Assembly: GCA_020632995.1 (NCBI GenBank)
Contig: JACKEN010000003.1
Coordinates: 310,001 to 374,000, forward strand
Length of the DNA stretch: 64,000 nt
Source: Deltaproteobacteria bacterium
GTDB lineage: Bacteria > Myxococcota > Kuafuiibacteriia > Kuafuiibacteriales > Kuafuiibacteriaceae
Direction: 5' to 3'
The notes below the pieces were generated by a model. That model saw nothing but the letters and a program-made list of their open reading frames with translations. It ran no database searches and had not been told where the DNA came from. A program made the translations under genes and the position numbers. Below are positions 35,140 through 42,286 of the stretch, in pieces. Numbering within the stretch: the stretch's first letter is position 1; the number at the start of each line of letters is the position of its first letter.

Positions 35140-35498
35140 CGCGCCACCTCGTCGCGCAGCACGCGGAGCGCGACCTCGAGGCCACGGAGCGCGTCAGGTC
35201 CCGCCATCGAGATCGACAGCCCCGCCGCAGTGGTGAGCTCCCAGCTCGTCGCTCCGGCACTCTCGGATTGCGCCTCGACCACGACCGGGACGAAGTCCAG
35301 CCCGGAGCCGGGCGGCGGGTCGTCCTCCTCAGGTGGGCGTCGCCGGCCACCGAGTCGACTCCGCCAGGAGTAGAGGCTTGCCCCGGAGAATCCCCGGCCG
35401 TGGGCGAAGGACGCTGCGCTTTGGCCGCTGGCCTCCCACTGCTCGACGAGTTTGGCTCTTTGCGCCGCAGTACGGCGCTGCGCTCTCGGTTTCGACAT
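35136..35498 (-). CDS. tnpA: IS66 accessory protein TnpA
   Basis: A 120-residue protein with an N-terminal helix-turn-helix (AQRAKLVEQWEASGQSAASF, then SGASLYSWRSRLG), as in IS66 TnpA/OrfA. A Pro-rich linker and a C-terminal domain follow. It is the first gene of the element. Confidence 0.88.
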   Translation of the reverse strand: MSKPRAQRRTAAQRAKLVEQWEASGQSAASFAHGRGFSGASLYSWRSRLGGRRRPPEEDDPPPGSGLDFVPVVVEAQSESAGATSWELTTAAGLSISMAGPDALRGLEVALRVLRDEVAR

Positions 35499-35590
35499 GG
35501 CTCCCGCGTAGGTCAGGCCAGGCCGGCGACGTATCCGCCTTTGGACACGGGCTACATCGAACAGCTACGGCGCTGACCCAAAGGGACGAC

Positions 35591-36328
35591 TCAGAAGAAC
35601 TCGAGGTAGCCGTTGAAGGACTGACAGGCGCTCCCGTTGTAGGGGTACACGCAGAAGCACGGCGTCCCTGGACCCACGGGGCCCGGCGCGTTGCGAACGT
35701 CGACGGGGCACCAGTCTGGGACGTCGCACAACGCGGACTTGCCGGTGTCGCACCGGAGCAACGCGGAGCACAGCCCCTCTACGCACATCGTTCCGCCCGG
35801 GCAGGCGCCGCATCCATCAGGGCCGCCACCGCACTGAACTTGGTTGGGGCCGAAGCCGCAGGGGCTGCACACTCCTGAGGCCAGGCAAGTGCTCCCAGGC
35901 TCACACAGGCTGCCCGACCCGCAGGTCTTTCGACAGCCCTGGGGAATGCACTCTTGGAAAGCGTCGCAGTCACAGACCTCACACTTTGTCTGGTCGCGCT
36001 CCAGGAAGGTCCGCGGAGCCTCTTCGGCGGCGCAGAAGACCTCCGAGACGATGCGCCCGGTGGGTTCGAGCTGGCCTGTCCCTTGGTCCGTGAACGTGTC
36101 GATCGCAAGCCAAGCGCCTTGGAAATCCCGAGTGTCGATGGGATCGCACGCCGGGAAGGAGAGCCCGTGGATGACCGAGACCATGTGCGAGTCGTCCTCG
36201 ATGCACCGGCAAAGATCGCCCGAGCGTGAATCGCGCGCCGAGTCCGGAGGGCAAGCCACCAGACTCTCCTGCGGACATGCCGCGCACGGGAGCACCACGA
36301 AGAGAACGGCGAGTCGCAAGAGCGTCAC
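35591..36328 (-). CDS. Cys-rich exported protein
   Basis: A 245-residue protein with an N-terminal signal (MTLLRLAVLFVVLPCAAC), possibly lipidated at Cys 18 although the lipobox is weak. The mature part is rich in paired cysteines (CEVCDCDAFQECIPQGCRK, CGSGSLCEPGSTCLASGVC), resembling the Cys-rich modules of myxobacterial surface proteins. Its start overlaps the preceding gene's stop by 4 bases, so the two form an operon. The function is unknown. Confidence 0.78.
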   Translation of the reverse strand: MTLLRLAVLFVVLPCAACPQESLVACPPDSARDSRSGDLCRCIEDDSHMVSVIHGLSFPACDPIDTRDFQGAWLAIDTFTDQGTGQLEPTGRIVSEVFCAAEEAPRTFLERDQTKCEVCDCDAFQECIPQGCRKTCGSGSLCEPGSTCLASGVCSPCGFGPNQVQCGGGPDGCGACPGGTMCVEGLCSALLRCDTGKSALCDVPDWCPVDVRNAPGPVGPGTPCFCVYPYNGSACQSFNGYLEFF

Positions 36329-36789
36329 GCGCGCACCGAGAAGCGATCCGAGACCGTGTATAGTCCTGTGCCTTCGGCGACCACCACGAAGTCTCCCTCC
36401 TCCCCCACCTCGAAGCCCGTCAGCTCCGAGCTATGCCATGAGCCTCCAGCCGGAGTCACGACGAGGCGCCGCTCGTTCTCCTGAAGCGGGGACCCGAGGG
36501 GAGCACCAGAGCTGTCCGTGCCGTAGAGGCACTCGTAGACGAACGTGTTCGCGTCCTTGGAGCTACGAGTACGAGTCTCTAGAGCTCCCGCCACTCGGTC
36601 CGCGACCACAAGGGCCAACTCAATGAGGCGGATGACGGCCTCTACCTGCTCGGGGTCGCAACCTGTTGACAGGATAGTCGGGGTGACGGCGGCGACATAG
36701 AGTCCGGCGGAGGTTCGTATGAACTCCCTTCGAGTCCAGTTGGGGGGATACTTGACGGATGAAGCTTGGCCGGCCTTGGGCTTCGACAT
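36325..36789 (-). CDS. Tat-exported lipoprotein of unknown function
   Basis: A 154-residue protein from ATG 36789; a longer frame back to 37008 reads through repeat R1 and is rejected. The N-terminus has a twin-arginine signal (TRREFIRTSAGLYVAAVTPT) followed by a lipobox LSTGC, implying folded export and lipidation. The mature part begins with a helix (EQVEAVIRLIELALVVADRV) and ends with beta-rich sequence. No family is recognised. It is translationally coupled to the Cys-rich protein gene. Confidence 0.75.
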   Translation of the reverse strand: MSKPKAGQASSVKYPPNWTRREFIRTSAGLYVAAVTPTILSTGCDPEQVEAVIRLIELALVVADRVAGALETRTRSSKDANTFVYECLYGTDSSGAPLGSPLQENERRLVVTPAGGSWHSSELTGFEVGEEGDFVVVAEGTGLYTVSDRFSVRA

Positions 36790-36920
36790 GGGGTTCGCTC
36801 TTAGGCTGTGAGTGTGGTCAATGATGGGTGGATGAGACAGCCATAGTGGCTGGTGGTAACATATCTTATCAATACAAGCGATGTGCGCCCCCGTCAACCG
36901 GAGTGGTCTACACAGCAGGC

Positions 36921-37074
36921 CCGGCGCCCGGAAGGTAGGCCAGTGTCCGATAATATTGAGGTATGCGCAGAGGGCATAGAAAACATAAGATCTCGTGACC
37001 CCGCTCACAGAGCGCTCAAGACCGCTCTGGCATATCCCCCTTTATCGGACATCGGCCTACCTTGGGGGCGCCGG
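36921..37074. repeat. R1 palindromic (MITE-like) copy
   Basis: A 32-bp inverted repeat at 36921-36952 and 37043-37074 matches at 28 of 32 positions (arm CCGGCGCCC..AAGGTAGGCC..TGTCCGATA) and encloses 90 bp. The enclosed part carries the R1 start GGGCATAGAAAACATAAGAT. The whole fills the gap between the divergent lipoprotein operon and the cysteine protease gene (36790-37166). Confidence 0.8.
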
Positions 37075-37166
37075 CTTGAATACTAGCAGTGCCTAGCCTA
37101 GCATGTTCTCAGAAAGCAACCCCAACGGGTGGAACGAGGCAGACAGCTCGTGCACCAAGGAACCAT

Positions 37167-38132
37167 ATGCTGCGATGTCTTCTGATAACCTGCACCGTAG
37201 TACCAGCTGTCGTCCTGCCTCAAGGAGCCGAAGCCTATACGCGTTGTCAGCAAGAACCCAGTGGAAGTTTGTGTGTATCCCAGGTGGACTTCGCTACATT
37301 TGCTCAAGAAGCCTATATGCAACAGGAGCTTCCTCAGTGGTGCTGGGCCGCCTCAGTATCTATGATCTTTCAGTACCACGCCCACCCCGTCAGCCAGGCG
37401 CGTATTGTGGGCGAAACCTACGGTTCAGTCGTCGACCTACCCGCCGACGCCCTCACGATAGCTCGCCAACTCAACCGCTGTTGGGTCGATGATTCTGGCT
37501 ATGCGTTCGTCGCCAATCTGACGGGGTTATATGACGGCGATACCGGCCTCGGGAGCATCACCAACGCAAACATCATACAAGAACTCGATCAAGATCGACC
37601 TCTTATTATCGCCAATCAGAGTCACGCGATGATCCTAACAGCGATCGAATACCACGCTACGCCAACCGGGCCATACGTGACATCAGTCGGTGTTTTTGAT
37701 CCGTGGCCGGGCATCGGCGCTCGTGTTCTTGCACCAGAGGAGTTCTACCCCGCTCACCTTGGCGGTTCGACCAGATTCCTCGCCACGCTATCCACCTCAA
37801 GTATCCAGGTGTGCCCAGCACCACCACCCAGCCTGGGTGGTGGCGGCTGCACGTCGATACCCGGTACGGATCTGCTTCTCGACGTCCTACTAGCGGGCGC
37901 AACTATCCTCTGCCTGCGGCCAAGAAAGTCTTCGCGCACTGTTCGGTCCGATTCCAGAGCCTCAAACGGAGAAGATGAGCGTAGCTTAGACACCTTCCAC
38001 ACGAACCTGCACCGGAAACGACGAACTCATTTCCGAGGCCTTCCGTCGAGAGAACAAGCGAGCAAGAAGTGGCCCCATAGTCAACAGATAAGAAAGTCAA
38101 CACACAGAATCCAAATCCAACCTAGGATCTAA
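37167..38132 (+). CDS. Secreted papain-like cysteine protease
   Basis: A 321-residue protein from ATG 37167, with a Sec signal peptide ending at AEA (about residue 23). The catalytic Cys lies in QWCWAASVSMIF (C59), a hallmark of papain-like peptidases of the AvrRpt2/C39-like type. The probable His is H153 (NQSHAMIL) and the Asp is D178 (VFDPWPG). After about residue 228 a Cys motif (GGGGCTSIPG), a hydrophobic helix (LLLDVLLAGATILCL) and RPRK resemble a MYXO-CTERM-like sorting tail. Some 70 basic residues then follow, probably reading past a lost stop. Lower GC suggests acquisition. Confidence 0.78.
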   Translation: MLRCLLITCTVVPAVVLPQGAEAYTRCQQEPSGSLCVSQVDFATFAQEAYMQQELPQWCWAASVSMIFQYHAHPVSQARIVGETYGSVVDLPADALTIARQLNRCWVDDSGYAFVANLTGLYDGDTGLGSITNANIIQELDQDRPLIIANQSHAMILTAIEYHATPTGPYVTSVGVFDPWPGIGARVLAPEEFYPAHLGGSTRFLATLSTSSIQVCPAPPPSLGGGGCTSIPGTDLLLDVLLAGATILCLRPRKSSRTVRSDSRASNGEDERSLDTFHTNLHRKRRTHFRGLPSREQASKKWPHSQQIRKSTHRIQIQPRI

Positions 38133-38146
38133 GGCAAGTAGAGCTG

Positions 38147-38926
38147 ATGTGGCCTGTTATTGCAGCCTGCCTCACCGCAGTTGCGTCGTCGGCCGACGCA
38201 ACTAGTATCGGCGAGCACACCGGGGCGATGCACTCGGTCTATTCGGGTGCAGCACTAACCAACACGGCGACAAGTCGAGGTGCCTGGGCTCTCGGCTATC
38301 GTCTGTCGACACGCCTCTCGCTGGTCGATCTCGCAGTTCATGTGATTGGTGACGGTGCGCCCGTGATCCGGCTGCAGGCGAGCCACCTGGGGCTATCCCT
38401 CCTCTGTGATCGAACTCAGGGCGACCAGGTATGCCTCAGGCTCGATCTATCGGGGCGAGTGAGATTCACCACTCCGCTTGCTTTCTGGGGCTTCCTGTCC
38501 GGATCAACTGGCCTCAACGTGCTTCTTGGGAACTCAGTCTTGAGCATCCTTGGCAGTGGAATCGTCAACTGTGAAGCAAAGACAAAGGACGGAACTTGCT
38601 GGACCGGGATTGGATTGGAGGTCGGATTGACGACTGGTCCCACTAGGGCCTTCTGGGACGCAACGTGGATACGAGGCTACTTCTCGTCCTCGGTCTACTA
38701 CCGGGACCAAGATCTGCTCATCAACGGTGCGATAGGCTTCGACGTTGGACTCCATGAAGCTCGCCAGTTCTCTCTCGGTCTCTTCTTGTCCGCCAATCTC
38801 ACAGGAGTTGGATCGTGGGAGCCGCAGTCGAAGGTGATCCCGGAGGGCGATTTGGAACTAGTTGGAGGGCTGCGAATCTGGCTGGGTAGCGTTCCGCTGT
38901 CGGCCCTCCCGATCAATCTGCTGTAG
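38147..38926 (+). CDS. Exported beta-rich protein of unknown function
   Basis: A 259-residue protein with a short signal peptide (cut near SSADA). The body alternates hydrophobic and polar residues (LSLVDLAVHVIGDG, GLSLLCDRT, FSLGLFLSANLTG) and ends in leucine, which suits an outer-membrane or surface beta-sheet protein. It starts 15 bases after the protease gene and is likely co-transcribed. No family is recognised. Confidence 0.7.
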   Translation: MWPVIAACLTAVASSADATSIGEHTGAMHSVYSGAALTNTATSRGAWALGYRLSTRLSLVDLAVHVIGDGAPVIRLQASHLGLSLLCDRTQGDQVCLRLDLSGRVRFTTPLAFWGFLSGSTGLNVLLGNSVLSILGSGIVNCEAKTKDGTCWTGIGLEVGLTTGPTRAFWDATWIRGYFSSSVYYRDQDLLINGAIGFDVGLHEARQFSLGLFLSANLTGVGSWEPQSKVIPEGDLELVGGLRIWLGSVPLSALPINLL

Positions 38927-38996
38927 GAATGGCCTTTCGGTCGGTGCGGTTCGCGCTATTGCCTCGTTCCGAGCGTCCTACCTCTGTCGCAGCGAA

Positions 38997-39112
38997 GGGC
39001 ATAGGAAACATAGAATCTCGTGACCCCGCTCACAGAGCACTCAAGACCGCTCTGACATATCCCCCTTTATCGGACATCGGCCTACCTCGCGAGCGCCGGG
39101 CCCGCCGCGTAG
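38997..39112 (+). repeat. Dispersed repeat R1, left part
   Basis: GGGCATAGGAAACATAGAAT onward matches 36972-37074 almost base for base, and continues through GGCCTACCTCGCGAGCGCCG to CCGCCGCGTAG. It fills the gap before the zinc-ribbon gene. Confidence 0.78.
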
Positions 39113-39143
39113 ACGAGTGAGCCCCGGAGGAGAAAGTGACGTC

Positions 39144-39647
39144 GTGACGAAGCTGGCTCAGTTCATCGCCCCGTTGACCTGCCCGGCGTGCGGACATCGC
39201 ACGGAGGGGCGCGACAACGGGACCCAGACCGCGATCCTCGACTACCGGGACGCGAAGGGGCTCGACCCCAGGATCGTGCTCGGGGCCGAGATCCCGGACC
39301 TCGAGCCGTTCGCGATCGAGGACGCGTACATCATGCTCCGCGCCCCCGCGGAGGGGGAGCCGGTCCGCATCCTCGAGACCTGGCGCTGTCCTTCCTGCCG
39401 CGCCGCCGGCCAGCCCTGGTTCCGCTGGGCGGAGGTGGTGTTCGAGGGTCGCCGCTTCGCGTCGATGCGGGATCGGGAGCTCTCGCTGGCCTTCTTGCGG
39501 GAGGTCCACTTCGCCTGCCAGAGCCTGGTGATGGAGGTGATCGACCCTCACCTGGGGGTCGAGGTGCTGGAGCGCTACACCTTGCCTTCGGGGGACATGG
39601 ACCCCGGCTTCATCCCCCTCCTCGCCCCCCACCTCCCCGCACGTTGA
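39144..39647 (+). CDS. CpXC-type zinc-ribbon protein
   Basis: About 167 residues from GTG 39144, behind GGAGGAG; an in-frame GTG at 39117 is also possible. Two CxxC knuckles, CPACG near the start and CPSC near residue 84, form a zinc ribbon as in CpXC-domain proteins. The C-terminal half is helical (SLAFLREVHFACQSLVMEV). It is cytoplasmic and of unknown role. Confidence 0.75.
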   Translation: MTKLAQFIAPLTCPACGHRTEGRDNGTQTAILDYRDAKGLDPRIVLGAEIPDLEPFAIEDAYIMLRAPAEGEPVRILETWRCPSCRAAGQPWFRWAEVVFEGRRFASMRDRELSLAFLREVHFACQSLVMEVIDPHLGVEVLERYTLPSGDMDPGFIPLLAPHLPAR

Positions 39648-40258
39648 CCCTGCGGGAGGGGACCCGCGTCGCTCCGCCTGCAGGATGAGGAGGCGAGCAC
39701 GCGGCCGACCATCGCGCTCCGGAGAGCCGACTCGTCCCTTTCGTCCTTCTCGTCGCCGCCGTCGGGTGCCGTCTCGGCGCTCGAGAACGGGCCCAACCGC
39801 CACTCGAGGGCCTATCTGGGCGACGGCGTGGTGGAGGAGGGCGGGTTCGTGATCAGCTGCGAGCAGGGCATGGGAAACATAACCCCATCGCCCAAGGGTA
39901 GGCCCGGGCTCGACCGTCGATGCCGATCATCAGGATGCGGTGCGTCGTTGATGCAAGCTAGCGTGCGCGCGTGCACGCGCTGGAGGGTGCCCCGCGTGAC
40001 ACCCCACAAACTTCGCCCCAGCGGAAGTCCAGCGACTCCGACCGGCGAGCTGCCATTGTGGCGACGAGGACTGGGTGCCACCCACCTTCGTGGCTTCGAT
40101 GAACGGCTACGACGCGCTCCACTCCTCGATTCTACGACAGGGGTCAGTGGCTGAAGAAGGCCGAAAAGGCGGCCATCGGAAGGATGAGGAAGCCCGCGGT
40201 ACCAGCGTTGGAGGAACGACACCGAGCCCGAGCGTCGCGCCAGGCGCCGGACGCCTAC
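39648..40258. other. Gap with repeat scraps, no gene seen
   Basis: No convincing gene. It holds an R1 start scrap (GGGCATGGGAAACATAAC near 39868-39890). A 45-bp segment at 40018-40062 is shared with 42160-42205. A 44-bp segment at 40094-40137 recurs at 45039-45081, just upstream of a nucleotidyltransferase remnant. Confidence 0.5.
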
Positions 40259-40733
40259 CAGGAGGACATCCTGGTGGGGGCGGACAGCGGCTGGGAGTCT
40301 GGCCTGCAGACCGGCCTCGACGCCCTGAACCGGGCGCCGCCCGCCACCGCGCTGGGCGCGGCGGCCGACACGGAGCGCCTGAGGGGCGACGCCGCCACCA
40401 TCGTCATCCACCTCTCGGACGAGCGCGACCAGCACGTGGAATGCGCGGCCTGCGGCGGCTGCGACGCGGCCGAGGGTGAGGCGAGGAACTCCCCGACGGC
40501 TGCGGCCAGGGCGGCAACCGCGACGACTTCGAGCCCGGCCAGGGCTACGTCGAGGTCGCGGCCGCCACCGGCGGGCAGTTCGGCTCGCTGTGCGGCGACA
40601 TGCGCCAGAACCTCCAGGACGTGGCCCGCGTCGCCACCGGCGTGTCGTCCACCTACGCGGTCTCAGCGAAGCCCGCGTCCGCAACGTTGCGGGTCGCGAT
40701 CGGCCTCCCCGGGCACGGCCGCGTGGTGCCCCG
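40259..40733 (+). pseudogene. Fragment of the vWA lipoprotein gene (middle part)
   Basis: Closely matches the 21431-23512 gene from the QEDILVGAD segment through LPGHGRVVP. An internal deletion of about 90 bases removes the part after ECAACGGCDAAEGEAR. There is no start or stop of its own. It joins abruptly to a short Ig-like scrap (AIDVPSGSTSIRIEFSEPMD, to about 40805). Confidence 0.88.
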
Positions 40734-40805
40734 ACGACGCCATCGACGTTCCGAGCGGATCGACGAGCATCCGGATCGAGTTCAGCGAGCCCATGGATCC
40801 GGACG

Positions 40806-42023
40806 TCACGGCTCCGGGGCGTGGTTCCGCTCCGGCTCCTCGTAGAAGACGAAGGTCTTCTCCAACGAGATCACATACACGAAGTAGGCGAGCGCGGGTC
40901 GTGCGGTGGGCACCAGGCTGGCCGCGACGAACAGCTCGTTGTCGTCGAGGTCGGGGTTCATGTTCCGCCAGGTCTCGACCCAGTCTCGGTCGACCTCGTC
41001 CCAGAAGGCACGTGCGAGCACGCCGCGACAGCCCATCGTGTCCAGCCCTGCCGAGACCTCCCGCAACCGACGCAGGCCAGGGCCCAGATCGGGCGTGTCC
41101 TCCAGGATGTCGTAGACCTGAACCGCGAGCGCGCTGGACTTCGTCGCCCCCAAGCAGAGCAGAGGCGTCCCCTGGGCCACCCGCACCGCGTCGCCGAAGA
41201 CCACGCCGGGCGCAGACGGGAGCAGGAAGCCAGGGCCGGCTCGGGCCGCCCGGCGCAGGCGACGGGCATCCTCGATGGAGGGGCGGATCGCGGTCCCCGG
41301 CGCCCAGGTCTCGGCGGCCTGCGCGGCGTACTCGTAGAGGTTGGCCGCCACCAAGGCGCACAGCTCGTCCTCGGTCGAGAGGAGGAGGCGCGCAAGTTGA
41401 TGGACGTCCCGGAGCGCGGCCGGAAGGTCGCCCACGCGCTGCCCCTCGAGCAGCCTGTAGAGGCTCCAACGCGTGACGTGCTGGAGATCCGGCAGGGCGC
41501 GGTCGTTCGTGGGGACACGCAGGGAGGGTGGCCCGTCGCTCGATAGCTCCCAGTGATCGAAGGCGTGCACGGCCTCCATCCACCCGAAGTCGAGGGGCTC
41601 GCGCTCCTCCGCGCTCAGCTGGGTCGTGGTCCACGGCGTCCCGAGCGGTCGAGCGAGCAACGCCTCGGGAAGGGTGAGGCGATCGGCGACGTTGGGTGGT
41701 AGCCCGTCCCGCCATTCGGCGACCCGAACCCCCTGCCAAGCGAGCCGAGGGTTCAGGTAGGGGCCCGCGTCGGCGCGCGCGCCGAGGGTCGGCAGCCACT
41801 CGAGAAGCGACTCGACGTCTGCCGAGAAGTCGGCCTCCGTGGCGATGGTGTCGTCGTCGAGGTCGACGAGGACGGGCTCGACGAACCGATCTCGCGTGCT
41901 CTCGGTGAGGCCCGTGCCCACCACCAGGGCGCACGAGCCGATCGCGAGCACAGGTCCGACGACCACCACGAGGGCGACGAGCGCCATGAAGCGCTTGGTC
42001 CCGAGGCGTCGTGGGGGTGCCAC
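40806..42023 (-). CDS. Membrane-anchored protein of unknown function
   Basis: About 405 residues from a GTG at 42023. The upstream frame is repeat sequence. One N-terminal transmembrane segment (RFMALVALVVVVGPVLAIGSC) is followed by an extracytoplasmic domain of about 370 residues, mostly helical (LEWLPTLGARADAG, TRWSLYRLLEGQRVGDLP, LLLSTEDELCALVAANLYEY). No family is recognised. The coding pattern and GC3 are good. The 3' end abuts the lipoprotein fragment. Confidence 0.7.
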   Translation of the reverse strand: MAPPRRLGTKRFMALVALVVVVGPVLAIGSCALVVGTGLTESTRDRFVEPVLVDLDDDTIATEADFSADVESLLEWLPTLGARADAGPYLNPRLAWQGVRVAEWRDGLPPNVADRLTLPEALLARPLGTPWTTTQLSAEEREPLDFGWMEAVHAFDHWELSSDGPPSLRVPTNDRALPDLQHVTRWSLYRLLEGQRVGDLPAALRDVHQLARLLLSTEDELCALVAANLYEYAAQAAETWAPGTAIRPSIEDARRLRRAARAGPGFLLPSAPGVVFGDAVRVAQGTPLLCLGATKSSALAVQVYDILEDTPDLGPGLRRLREVSAGLDTMGCRGVLARAFWDEVDRDWVETWRNMNPDLDDNELFVAASLVPTARPALAYFVYVISLEKTFVFYEEPERNHAPEP

Positions 42024-42087
42024 GGCGCTCAGCCTACCCGATGACGCGCCCCGGCGGGTATGGCCGTCTGCTCGGGGAAGCAAGGGC

Positions 42088-42205
42088 TGCCGGAGTCGGA
42101 CACGCTGTGCCTTCAGCCAGTGTCTGCATAGCTCGGGCTGAAGAGGTCTCCGACGCCACCGGAGTCCAACGACTCCGGCCGGCGAGTCGTAATTGTGGCG
42201 GCCGC
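42088..42205 (-). repeat. IS91-end-like repeat plus shared 45-bp segment
   Basis: 42088-42160 matches, inverted, the last 75 bases of the IS91 transposase remnant (25862-25938), including CATAGCTCGGGCTGAAGAGG. 42160-42205 (GACTCCGGCCGGCGAGTCG and flanks) recurs at 40018-40062. These are probably remnants of an IS91-type terminus. Confidence 0.6.
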
Positions 42206-42286
42206 ACGGCGTGGCTCGCGCCCGCAGGCGCCTTTGACACGGTGCTGAAAGTGCCTCGGCAGGCCCCGCTGGCCGAGGCTCGAAGC

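Larger units (their letters stand above)
33060..35498 (-). mobile_element. IS66-family insertion sequence (tnpA-tnpB-tnpC)
   Basis: Three genes in the canonical IS66 order on the minus strand: tnpA (35136-35498), tnpB (34783-35139) and tnpC (33060-34739). The coordinates given are the coding limits, because I could not locate the terminal inverted repeats or target duplication with confidence. The element extends somewhat beyond on the tnpA side. Confidence 0.88.
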
